A DNA stretch of 64,000 nt from JAVJUS01 sp040220455. Its GTDB lineage: Bacteria > Pseudomonadota > Alphaproteobacteria > DSM-16000 > Inquilinaceae. How positions within the stretch are numbered: position 1 is the stretch's first letter; each line of letters opens with the position of its first letter. The position numbers and the translations under genes are program-made. A model generated the notes under the pieces. That model had not been told where the DNA came from, searched no databases, and saw only the letters and a list, made by a program, of their open reading frames with translations. Location of the stretch: assembly GCA_040220455.1 (NCBI GenBank), contig JAVJUS010000068.1, positions 36,413 to 100,412 on the forward strand, read 5' to 3'. Positions 25,172 through 33,392 of the stretch are shown one piece after another.

Positions 25172-26839
25172 CTACTCCACCCGCAGCACGCGGTTCTCGC
25201 GGCCGGCGCGGACCCAGCGGCGGGGCTCGGTGGCGAAGACGGTGGGGTAGCGGTCGAGCAGCGTCTCGTAGACCGCGACGGCGTCGGCATGGCGGGCGGG
25301 CTCGGCCTTGCGGCGGGCGTAGTCGTCGCCCAGGACGAGGTAGTCGATCTCCGCCGCCTCGATCGCCGCGACCGCCCCGCCCGGCGGCAGGCGGCCGGTC
25401 ACGCCCTGGGGCACGGCGAAACGCTCCGGCCCGTCGACGGGCACGATCGCGCCGGCCTCGTCGACCTCGAACAGGGCGAAGCGCCCGCGCGGCGGCTGGG
25501 CGGTATAGCGCTCCATCAGCAGCCGGCTGCCCTGCGGCACCTCTTCCATGAGATACCGCCAGGTCTCCGTGCGGGTCTGGCCGCGCAACTCGGCCACCAG
25601 GTCGCCCGCCGTGATCCAGCCCGTCGGCGCGACCAGGAGCAGGCCGAGCCCGACCATCACGCCCACCCCGGCCCGGCGCCGCGCGCGCCATCGCGCCGCC
25701 GCCGCGCGGGCCACGTCCCCGGCGCCGAGCGCCACGACGACGAGATAGAGCGGCAGAAGGGGAATCAGCCACCGCTCCCACTGCAGCGGCAGGGAGACGA
25801 TGAAGGCGAGATAGGCCAGCGCGGCGACGACGACGACGCCCCGCGCCCCGTCCCGACGCACCCGGTCCCGCCGCGCCACGGCGCCGGCGGCGGCGACGCA
25901 GAACAGCGCGAGGCCGAGCGGCCCCCCGGCCGGCAGGAAGACCGTCCGCCCGTACCACGCGAGCGCCGAGAGCGGCCCCGCCGACGCGGCGCTCAGGTGA
26001 TAGTCGCGCGCCTCGTGGCCGACATCGGCGAGGACGGCTCCGAACTCCAGGAAGAGGAACGGCGCCGTGACGAAGCAGGCCGCCAGGCTCGCCGCGCCCG
26101 CCGCCGCCAGCCGATGCGCCCGGCGCCAGACCCGCCCCTCCTCGGCGAAGGCATGGGCCGCGACGATCGCCACGGCGAAGACGACGGCGGGGTACTTGCA
26201 GCTCACCGCCACGCCCAGCGCCGCGCCGGCGGCGAGATAGAGGCCGGGGCGAGGCGCGGTCGCCAACCGCACGGCGGCGAGCACCGCCAGCAGGGCGAAG
26301 ACCGTCATCTGGTTGTCGGGCCGGATCAGGAAGCCGAAATCGACCAGCAGCGGCGCGATAGCGACCAGCAGGGCCGCGAGCGCGACGGTTCCCGCTCCGC
26401 CGCCGAGCCGTCGAGAGAGCCCGGCCGACAGGGCGACGATCGCGACCGAGAACGCGGCGACGACGAGCCGGCCGGCGAGCACGAAGGCGCTGCGATCCTG
26501 CTCGAACCAGGCGACGACTTCGCCGGCGCCGTCGACGGCGCCGGTCACGAGCGCCGCCAGGGCGAGCCCGGCGAAGACCAGGGCGTTGAGGTAGATGGTG
26601 AACTGGCCCGGATGGCCGTACCAGCCCGGATCCGGGTCGCCGGTGGCGAGGATGCGCCCGGCGCGGAAGATGAACACCCACTCGTCGGGGTCGTAGAAGA
26701 ACGGCAGGTCGTAGCCGATGGCGGCCAGCCGCAGCGCCGCCGCGAGGGCGAGAATGCCGGCCAGGGCGATCCCGGCGGGCCGCCCGCCGAGCCGGGTGGC
26801 GAGGCTCGCCCGGCCGGCGCGCGCCGGCGGCGCGGTCAT
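25172..26839 (-). CDS. Membrane glycosyltransferase (GT39/ArnT-like), probable GtrC-role enzyme
   Basis: The 555-residue protein has about a dozen membrane helices and the acidic loop motif FYDPDEWVF (D50, D52, E53) after the first helix, as in dolichyl-phosphate-mannose mannosyltransferase and ArnT-type enzymes, which use lipid-linked sugars on the outer face of the membrane. A C-terminal soluble domain of about 130 residues follows. It is the third gene of an overlapping set with a GtrA flippase and a GT2 enzyme, so it probably transfers the flipped sugar to a surface glycan or protein. The acceptor is unknown. Confidence 0.78.
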   Translation of the reverse strand: MTAPPARAGRASLATRLGGRPAGIALAGILALAAALRLAAIGYDLPFFYDPDEWVFIFRAGRILATGDPDPGWYGHPGQFTIYLNALVFAGLALAALVTGAVDGAGEVVAWFEQDRSAFVLAGRLVVAAFSVAIVALSAGLSRRLGGGAGTVALAALLVAIAPLLVDFGFLIRPDNQMTVFALLAVLAAVRLATAPRPGLYLAAGAALGVAVSCKYPAVVFAVAIVAAHAFAEEGRVWRRAHRLAAAGAASLAACFVTAPFLFLEFGAVLADVGHEARDYHLSAASAGPLSALAWYGRTVFLPAGGPLGLALFCVAAAGAVARRDRVRRDGARGVVVVAALAYLAFIVSLPLQWERWLIPLLPLYLVVVALGAGDVARAAAARWRARRRAGVGVMVGLGLLLVAPTGWITAGDLVAELRGQTRTETWRYLMEEVPQGSRLLMERYTAQPPRGRFALFEVDEAGAIVPVDGPERFAVPQGVTGRLPPGGAVAAIEAAEIDYLVLGDDYARRKAEPARHADAVAVYETLLDRYPTVFATEPRRWVRAGRENRVLRVE

Positions 26840-26840
26840 C

Positions 26841-27251
26841 TCAGTCCTCCATCGCGCGGCGCCGCGCCGGGCCGCCGCCGAAGACGACCGTCCGGTTGAT
26901 CGCGAAGGTCAGGGCGAAGGTCACGACGACGCTGGCGAGCTTCGCCGGCAGCGGCCCCACGACAGGCGCCAGGAGGGCGACGCAACCCGTGCTGGCCGCC
27001 AGGCCCAGCAGGGTAACGGCGGCGAACTCCGCCATCTGGCGACGCGCGCGCTTGCCGTTGTCGAGTTCGCGAAAGGTCCAGTGGCGGTTCCACAGGAAGC
27101 TGTTGGCGGCGCCGGTCGAGAACGAGACGACGTTGGCCGGCACCGGTGCTGTGCCCGCCGCCTCGACCAGCAGGGCGAACACGGCGAGGTCGACGAGCGT
27201 GTTGAGCCCGCCGACGATCGCGTAGCGCGCGCCCTGGCCGACCAGGGTCAC
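26841..27251 (-). CDS. GtrA-family membrane protein (lipid-linked sugar flippase)
   Basis: The 136-residue protein has four hydrophobic helices and family features ARYAIVGGLNTLVDLAVFAL and SFLWNRHWTF, then the end FAINRTVVF. GtrA proteins are thought to flip polyprenyl-phosphate-linked sugars across the inner membrane. The start is GTG (27251-27249), overlapping the upstream GT2 stop as GTGA; the stop is one base before the next gene. Tight packing supports a three-gene glycosylation operon. Confidence 0.88.
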   Translation of the reverse strand: MTLVGQGARYAIVGGLNTLVDLAVFALLVEAAGTAPVPANVVSFSTGAANSFLWNRHWTFRELDNGKRARRQMAEFAAVTLLGLAASTGCVALLAPVVGPLPAKLASVVVTFALTFAINRTVVFGGGPARRRAMED

Positions 27252-28297
27252 GGGGCGGCCTCGCGCGCCGGCTCCGGCTCCGACTCCGCGCCGTTGCTGG
27301 GACGGCTCGGTTCCGGCCCGCCGCCCACGACCTCGCGCACGACGAAGAGCGGGCGGCGCTTGGATTCGAGATAGAGCCGGCCGAGATACTCCCCCATGAT
27401 CCCGGCGACGACGAGCTGGATGCTGCCCAGCAGCAGGACCACGCCGATCACGCTGGTCCAGCCGGGGATCGTGTCGCCGCCGGCCCAGGCCAGGAGGGCG
27501 TAGATCAACAGAAGCATCGACAGCGCCGCACAGCCGAGCCCGAGAATCGAGGCGACGCGCAGCGGCACGGTGGAGAAGCTGGTCACCGCGTCGATCGCGA
27601 AGGCCATCATTCGGCGCAGCGGATACTTGGTCGCGCCGGCATAGCGCTCCTGGCGGTCGTAGGGCAGCGCCACCTGGCGGAATCCCAGCCAGCTCACCAG
27701 CCCTCGGACATAGCGATGGCTCTCCGGCATGGCGACGAGCGCGTCGACGACGCGCCGGCTCATCAGCCGGAAATCGCCGGTATCCCGCGGGATGTCGACA
27801 TCCACGAGGCGGTTCAGCATCCGGTAGAACGCCGCCGCGCTGGCGCGCTTGAACAGCGTCTCGCCTTCGCGGCGGCGGCGCTGGCCGTAGACCACGTCGG
27901 CGCCGGCGTCCATGGCGGCCATCATGTCGCCCACCAGCTCCGGCGGATCCTGGAGATCGGCGTCGAGAACCAGCACCCGCTCGCCGCGGGCCAGCGCCAG
28001 CCCCGCGCTGAGGGCGAGCTGATGGCCGTGGTTGCGGGACAGGTCGACCGCCACCACGCGACCGTCGCCCGCCGCCAGCGCGGTCATCAGCGCCCAGGTA
28101 CGGTCGCGCGAGCCGTCATTGATCAGGACGAGCTCCCAATTCCCGCCGACCGCCGCGTCGCAGGCCGTCGCGACGCGGCGATGGAGCTCGCCCAGCGAGT
28201 CCTCCTCGTCGAAGCAGGGCACCACCACGGACAGGGCCGGCCGGCGTCGGGCGGCGGGTCCTCGATCGGACCCCGCGGAAGGATCGGGAGTATCCAT
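27248..28297 (-). CDS. Family 2 glycosyltransferase (GtrB/DPM-like)
   Basis: The 349-residue enzyme is a polyprenyl-phosphate sugar transferase: SVVVPCFDEEDSLGELHRRV (residues 23-42), INDGSRDRTW, LDADLQDPPE (111-120, the metal-binding region), DTGDFRLM, and two C-terminal membrane helices (about 250-272 and 282-305). It should load a sugar onto a lipid carrier on the cytosolic side. The ATG at 28297 is chosen because upstream residues have no family similarity. It is first in the order GT2-GtrA-GT39, resembling gtrB-gtrA-gtrC sets that modify O-antigen. Confidence 0.87.
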   Translation of the reverse strand: MDTPDPSAGSDRGPAARRRPALSVVVPCFDEEDSLGELHRRVATACDAAVGGNWELVLINDGSRDRTWALMTALAAGDGRVVAVDLSRNHGHQLALSAGLALARGERVLVLDADLQDPPELVGDMMAAMDAGADVVYGQRRRREGETLFKRASAAAFYRMLNRLVDVDIPRDTGDFRLMSRRVVDALVAMPESHRYVRGLVSWLGFRQVALPYDRQERYAGATKYPLRRMMAFAIDAVTSFSTVPLRVASILGLGCAALSMLLLIYALLAWAGGDTIPGWTSVIGVVLLLGSIQLVVAGIMGEYLGRLYLESKRRPLFVVREVVGGGPEPSRPSNGAESEPEPAREAAP

Positions 28298-28503
28298 ACC
28301 CTGGGCCGCCCCCTTCCCCGGCGCGAGCGCGCCGTCGTGTCGGATCCCGACTCCTCGGATATACGGGACCCGGACCGGCCGATCCATGGCGCGCCGGTGA
28401 CGCTTCGGGCGATGGCCGCTTACTTTCGAGGCAGGCGGCGACCGCCGCCCCGGCGCCGACCGGACACCGGGGCGGTGACACGCGGACGGAGACCGGCCAC
28501 GTC

Positions 28504-29229
28504 CTACTCGGCGGCTTGGCGTGCGCGGCGGGCGCGGACGGCGGCGATCACCGCCTCGGCCAGGGGCTGGGCGGAGGCCGGATTCTGGCCGGTGATCAGC
28601 GGGCCGTCCTCGACCACCTTGGCGGCGAAGGGCTCGGCGCCCTCGAAGACCGCGCCCGCCTCGCGCAGCTTGGTCTCGAGCAGGAACGGCACGGTCCCGT
28701 CGAGGCCGACCTTGCGCTCCTCGGCGTCGGTGAAGGCGTTGATCCGCCGGCCCTCGACCAGCGGCCGGCCGTCGCTCCGGCGCACGCCGACGAAGCCGGC
28801 CGGGCCGTGGCAGACGGCCGAGACGACGCCGTCGCGCTCGGCCGTCGCGGACAGCGCGGCGGCCAGCGCCGGGTTGCCGGGCAGGTCCCACATGGTGCCG
28901 TGGCCGCCGGGCAGGTAGATCGCGTCGAAGTCGCCGGCCGGGACCTCGGCGATCGGCCGCGTCTCGTCGAGCAGCCGCAGCGCCGCCTGGTCGTCGAGGA
29001 AGCGGCGCACGGAGGCCGGGCGCTCGGCGGGGTGTTCCGCCAGGCTGCCCGGATCGTAGGGCGGCCGGCCGCCCCGGATCGAGGCGATGACGACGCCGAA
29101 CCCGGCATCGGTGAAAGCATGGTAGGGCGTTGCCAGTTCCTCCCAGTGGAAGCCGGTCGGCTTGCCCGTGTCGCCCATCACGCCGTTGGACGTCGTGACG
29201 ATCAGCACGCGCGGATCGTGGTCAGGCAT
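28504..29229 (-). CDS. DJ-1/PfpI-family protein (type 1 glutamine amidotransferase-like, Hsp31-like)
   Basis: The 241-residue protein has the nucleophile elbow SAVCHGPAG (C140, H141), an upstream conserved E30 (TGFHWEELATPY) and LPGGHGTMWDLP. This set places it with Hsp31/YhbO-like proteins, reported as glyoxalases III or chaperones. ATG at 29229 has GGAG six bases upstream. It is separated from the glycosylation genes by about 200 bases and from amn by a block of family B repeats. Exact activity cannot be decided from sequence. Confidence 0.85.
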   Translation of the reverse strand: MPDHDPRVLIVTTSNGVMGDTGKPTGFHWEELATPYHAFTDAGFGVVIASIRGGRPPYDPGSLAEHPAERPASVRRFLDDQAALRLLDETRPIAEVPAGDFDAIYLPGGHGTMWDLPGNPALAAALSATAERDGVVSAVCHGPAGFVGVRRSDGRPLVEGRRINAFTDAEERKVGLDGTVPFLLETKLREAGAVFEGAEPFAAKVVEDGPLITGQNPASAQPLAEAVIAAVRARRARQAAE

Positions 29230-29356
29230 CAAGTGCTCCGATGGAGTTCCGGTCGCGCGGTCGCCTTGGCGCCGCGCCTTGCTCCGGCATGTGGCCCGCG
29301 ACCCGGCGGCCGTTAACCCCCCGTCGGCCCCGTCGGTCGCTCACGGCCGCGACGAC

Positions 29357-29528
29357 GTAGGTTGCCCAGCGCCGACAGGCGCGCGCTCCGGGGCCGGGAA
29401 TGTCGGGCTCGCTGGCGCTCGACCGACCTACGGGTCGGTGCGGCGTAGGTCGGTTGAGCGAAGCGAACCCGACGGGGGCGCCCGCTCCGGGGCCGGGATG
29501 TCGGGCTCGCTGGCGCTCGACCGACCTA
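29357..29528. repeat. Dispersed palindromic repeat, family B, tandem triple copy
   Basis: Two direct copies of a unit of about 47 bases that ends in GGCTCGCTGGCGCTCGACCG plus ACCTAC occur at about 29382-29431 and 29483-29528. Between them lies an inverted copy, GTAGGTCGGTTGAGCGAAGC at 29445 onward. The alternating orientations resemble the bacterial interspersed mosaic elements built from REP sequences. On the minus strand the last copy begins TAGGTCGG, whose TAG is the stop codon of amn. Confidence 0.87.
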
Positions 29529-31028
29529 CTGGAACGCGGCCTCGTTGAAGCTGCGCAGCTTGCGGCTGTGCAGGCGTTCCAGGCCCAGGTCGCGCAGGCT
29601 CTCCATGGCGCGGATGCCGATCTCCAGGTGCTGGCCGACCTGGCGCTTGTAGAACTCGTCGGCCATGCCGGGCAGCTTGATCTCGCCGTGCAGCGGCTTG
29701 TCGGAGACGCAGAGCAGCGTGCCGTAGGGCACCCGGAAGCGGAAGCCGTTGGCGGCGATGGTGGCACTCTCCATGTCGAGCGCGATCGCCCGGCTCTGGG
29801 AGAAGCGCTGTACCGGCTCGCGGTAGTCGCGCAGCTCCCAGTTGCGATTGTCGATGGTCGCGACCGTGCCGGTGCGCATCACGCGCTTGAGCTCGAAGCC
29901 GCCATAGCCGGTGATCTCCGCCACCGCCTGCTCCAGCGCGACCTGGATCTCGGCCAGCGGCGGCACCGGGACCCATTGCGGCAGGTCGGCGTCGAGGACG
30001 TGGTCCTCGCGGACATAGCCGTGGGCGAGCACGTAGTCGCCCAGCTTCTGGGAGTTCCGGAGCCCGGCGCAATGGCCCAGCATCAGCCAGGCATGGGGGC
30101 GCAGCACGGCGATGTGGTCCGTGATGGTCTTCGCGTTGGACGGACCGACGCCGATATTGACCATGGTGATGCCGCCATGGTCCGGCCGCGTCAGGTGGAA
30201 GGCCGGCATCTGCGGCATGCGCGGCGGCGGCGTGCCGATCGGCCCGCCGCCGTCGAGCCGGGTGTTCGGCGTGACGACGTTGCCCGGCTCGATGAAAGAC
30301 TCGTAGTCGCTGTCGCCGCTCGCCATCAGCTCGCGGGCGTAGCGGATGAACTCGTCGATGTAGAACTGGTAGTTCGTGAACAGGACGTAGTTCTGGAAAT
30401 TGTCGCAGGACGTCGCCGTATAGTGGCGCAGCCGGTGCAGGCTGTAGTCGATGCGCGGCGCGGTGAACAGCGCCAGCGGCATGGGCCGGCCGGGCGGGAT
30501 CTCCAGCGTGCCGTTGACGATCGAATCGTCGGTCATCGACAGGTCCGGCACGTCGAAGACCTCGCGCAGCAGGCGCAGGCGCTCCGGCGTCAGGTCGCCC
30601 TCCACGTGGAGGCCGTCCGGGAAGGCGAAATGTACCGGGATCGGCACGTCGGACACGCCGATCTCCAGCGGCACGTCGTGGTTGCGCAGGATCTGGCGGA
30701 ACTGCTCGAGCAGGTACATGTCGAACAGGTCGGGCCGCGTGATCGTCGTCCAGTACTCGCCGGGCGCGTCGATGAAGCCGAAGCTCAGCCGCGTGTCGAC
30801 GGCCGAGAAGCTGCCCGAGGCGATCTTGACGTAGGGATAGCAGGCGCGCACCCGGCGCTGCGGCCCGTCGCCCGTGGCGAAAGCCTCGAAGCGCTCGCGC
30901 AGGAAGCCGGTATTGGAGTCGTAGATCGCGCGCAGCCGGTCGAGCGCGGCCTGGGCCTCCCGGAAGTAGCTCGGCGCCGTGACGCCGGCGATCTCGATCT
31001 CGGTTCCGCCGCCGCGACCGCGGTTCAT
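29526..31028 (-). CDS. amn: AMP nucleosidase
   Basis: The 500-residue enzyme hydrolyses AMP to adenine and ribose-5-phosphate, regulating adenylate pools. It has the long N-terminal regulatory domain of Amn and the C-terminal phosphorylase-type catalytic domain (NIGVGPSNAKTITDHIAVLR, MLGHCAGLR, LDMESATIAANGF). Length is typical. It starts inside the ftsY stop codon (ATGA at 31025-31028), an unusual partner. The stop TAG is supplied by a family B repeat, immediately after AAFQ. Confidence 0.92.
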   Translation of the reverse strand: MNRGRGGGTEIEIAGVTAPSYFREAQAALDRLRAIYDSNTGFLRERFEAFATGDGPQRRVRACYPYVKIASGSFSAVDTRLSFGFIDAPGEYWTTITRPDLFDMYLLEQFRQILRNHDVPLEIGVSDVPIPVHFAFPDGLHVEGDLTPERLRLLREVFDVPDLSMTDDSIVNGTLEIPPGRPMPLALFTAPRIDYSLHRLRHYTATSCDNFQNYVLFTNYQFYIDEFIRYARELMASGDSDYESFIEPGNVVTPNTRLDGGGPIGTPPPRMPQMPAFHLTRPDHGGITMVNIGVGPSNAKTITDHIAVLRPHAWLMLGHCAGLRNSQKLGDYVLAHGYVREDHVLDADLPQWVPVPPLAEIQVALEQAVAEITGYGGFELKRVMRTGTVATIDNRNWELRDYREPVQRFSQSRAIALDMESATIAANGFRFRVPYGTLLCVSDKPLHGEIKLPGMADEFYKRQVGQHLEIGIRAMESLRDLGLERLHSRKLRSFNEAAFQ

Positions 31029-31993
31029 GAGCGCGCCTCCAGCCCCATCAGGGATCGGGCATACTGGTCGGGATCGAAGGGCTGCAGGTCGTCGATGCCC
31101 TCGCCGACGCCGATGGCGTGGACCGGCAGGCCGAACTTGTCGGCCAGGGCCACCAGCACGCCGCCGCGCGCCGAGCCGTCGAGCTTGGTGACGACGAGGC
31201 CGGTGACCTGGACCATGTCGCGGAAGATCTCGACCTGGCTGTGGGCGTTCTGGCCCGTCGTCGCGTCGAGCACCAGGACCGTGGCGTGCGGCGCGCTGTC
31301 GTCGAGCTTCTTGATCACGCGGACGACCTTCTGCAGCTCGGCCATCAGCGTGTCCTTGTTGTGCAGCCGGCCGGCCGTGTCGATCAGCAGCACGTCCGAG
31401 CCCTCGGCCTTCGCCTCGGCCAGGGCGTCGTAGGCCAGCCCCGCGGCGTCGGCGCCGATCTCCTTGGCGACGACGGGGCAGCCCGCCCGCTCGCCCCAGA
31501 CCTGGAGCTGCTCGACCGCCGCGGCGCGGAAGGTGTCGCCGGCGGCGAGCGTCACGCGCAGCCCGGCGGCGCGGTACTGGTTGGCGAGCTTGCCGATCGT
31601 CGTCGTCTTTCCGGTACCGTTGACGCCGACGACCAGCACGACGAACGGCCGGTGCCCGCCCCCGGGCGTCAGCGGCCGGGCCACGGGGCCGAGGATGTCG
31701 GCGACTTGGCCGGCGAGCGCGGCGCGCACCTCGTCCGGCTCGACATCCTTGCCGAAGCGGGTGCGCGCGAACTCGGCCGTCAGCGACGCCGCCGTGGCGG
31801 GGCCCAGATCGGCCTGGACCAGCAGGTCCTCCAGCTCCTCCAGCGACTCCTCGTCCAGGCGCCGCTTGGTGAAGATCCCGGTGATGCCGTCGGCGAGCTT
31901 GGAGGAGGAGCGGCGCAGCCCCTCGCGCAGCCGCCCGAACCAGCCGCGGCGGGCCGGTGCGGGCGCGGAATCGCTGTCGGTTCCTTGCGTCAT
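31025..31993 (-). CDS. ftsY: Signal recognition particle receptor FtsY
   Basis: FtsY is the membrane-associated GTPase that docks SRP-ribosome complexes at the translocon. The 322-residue product has the N-domain (about 20-105) and G-domain with GVNGTGKTTT (P-loop, 123-132), DTFRAAAVEQL, LIDTAGRLHN and TKLDGSARGG. The acidic A-domain at the N-terminus is very short, as in other alphaproteobacteria. Its partner Ffh is encoded 5 kb away (36935-38461). It follows the mtaB gene after a gap of about 80 bases. Confidence 0.95.
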   Translation of the reverse strand: MTQGTDSDSAPAPARRGWFGRLREGLRRSSSKLADGITGIFTKRRLDEESLEELEDLLVQADLGPATAASLTAEFARTRFGKDVEPDEVRAALAGQVADILGPVARPLTPGGGHRPFVVLVVGVNGTGKTTTIGKLANQYRAAGLRVTLAAGDTFRAAAVEQLQVWGERAGCPVVAKEIGADAAGLAYDALAEAKAEGSDVLLIDTAGRLHNKDTLMAELQKVVRVIKKLDDSAPHATVLVLDATTGQNAHSQVEIFRDMVQVTGLVVTKLDGSARGGVLVALADKFGLPVHAIGVGEGIDDLQPFDPDQYARSLMGLEARS

Positions 31994-32072
31994 GGGCGCG
32001 ACGTATACACGGGCGCGCGCCGGCGCGAAAGCCGTGCGGCGTCCCGGCGCGCGGCCGCGGCGACGCGCGCCG

Positions 32073-33392
32073 TCAGCCCGTCGGCTCGGCCACCAGCCGG
32101 TCGCCCTCGCGCCCGGTCAGACGGACGGCGACCAGGGTGCCCTCGGGTGCCGGCGCGGTCAGCCGGACGGGGGCATAGGTCTCCGTCCGGCCCCGGCCTT
32201 CGGTCTCGGCGACGACGCGTGCCGTGGCGCCGATCTGGGCGTCGAGGAAGCGGTCGAAGACGCGGGCGCCGGCCGCGCGCAGCCGCGCCGCGCGGACCTT
32301 GCGCTCGGCCTTGGGCACCGGCGGCATGCGCGCGGCCGGCGTGCCCTCCCGCTCGGAATAGGGAAAGACGTGGAGATGGGCGAGCCCGGCCTCCTCGACC
32401 AGCGCCAGGGTGTTGGCGAACATCGCCTCGGTCTCGGTCGGGAAGCCGGCGATCAGGTCGGCGCCCAGCGCGATGCCGGGCCGCGCCGCGCGCGCCCGCT
32501 CGGCGACCGCCAGCGCGTCGGCGCGGGAATGCCGGCGCTTCATGCGCTTCAGGATCATGTCGTCGCCGGCCTGCAGGCTCAGATGCAGGTGCGGCATCAA
32601 CCGCGCCTCCCCGGCGATCAGGCGCCACAGATCCTCGTCGATCTCCACCGGGTCGAGCGAGGACAGGCGCAGGCGCGGAAGCTCGGGCACCTGGGCGAGA
32701 AGTCGACGCAGCATCTGCCCCAGCCGCGGTCGGCCCGGCAGGTCGCCACCATAGCTCGTCAGGTCGACGCCGGTCAGCACGATCTCGGCATAGCCCGCCG
32801 CGACCAGGGCGCGGGCGCGGGCGACGATCTCCCCGATCGGCACCGAGCGCGCGTTGCCGCGGCCGTAGGGGATGATGCAGAAGGTGCAGCGGTGGTCGCA
32901 GCCGGTCTGCACCTGGAGGAAGGCGCGGGCCCGGCCCTCGAAGCCGTCGACCAGATGGCTCGCCGTCTCGCGGACGGCCATGATGTCGGCGACGGCGACC
33001 GGCGGCGCGGCCGGCCCGTCGGCGCGCCAGGTGGCCACGGCCAGCTTTTCCTCGTTGCCGACGACGCGGTCGGCCTCGGCCAGCGCGGCCCAACGCTCCG
33101 GCGCGACCTGGGCGGCGCAGCCGGTCACCACGATCTCCGCCCCGGGACGCTCCCGGCGCAGGCGGCGGATCGCCTGGCGGGCCTGGCGCTCGGCCTCCGC
33201 CGTCACCGCGCAGGTGTTGACGACGACCAGGTCCCCGCCCCGTCCGGCCGCCCGGGCATGGTCGCGGATTACCGCGGATTCGTAGGCGTTGAGCCGGCAG
33301 CCGAAGGTGACGACGGTTGCCGCGCCCTCCTCCCCCGCGGCGGCGAGCCGGGCGTGGTCATCGGTCGCGGGGCGGGCGGTATCGGCGGTCAT
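32073..33392 (-). CDS. mtaB: tRNA t6A37 methylthiotransferase MtaB
   Basis: This radical SAM enzyme converts t6A to ms2t6A at tRNA position 37. The 439-residue product has the N-terminal UPF0004 domain with C32, C61 and C92, which bind an auxiliary cluster, and the radical SAM motif CDHRCTFC (C165, C169, C172), followed by a TRAM-like domain. The C61 context (VVNTCAVTAEAERQ) and the short TRAM separate it from MiaB and RimO. It overlaps the GNAT stop upstream by four bases. Confidence 0.92.
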   Translation of the reverse strand: MTADTARPATDDHARLAAAGEEGAATVVTFGCRLNAYESAVIRDHARAAGRGGDLVVVNTCAVTAEAERQARQAIRRLRRERPGAEIVVTGCAAQVAPERWAALAEADRVVGNEEKLAVATWRADGPAAPPVAVADIMAVRETASHLVDGFEGRARAFLQVQTGCDHRCTFCIIPYGRGNARSVPIGEIVARARALVAAGYAEIVLTGVDLTSYGGDLPGRPRLGQMLRRLLAQVPELPRLRLSSLDPVEIDEDLWRLIAGEARLMPHLHLSLQAGDDMILKRMKRRHSRADALAVAERARAARPGIALGADLIAGFPTETEAMFANTLALVEEAGLAHLHVFPYSEREGTPAARMPPVPKAERKVRAARLRAAGARVFDRFLDAQIGATARVVAETEGRGRTETYAPVRLTAPAPEGTLVAVRLTGREGDRLVAEPTG

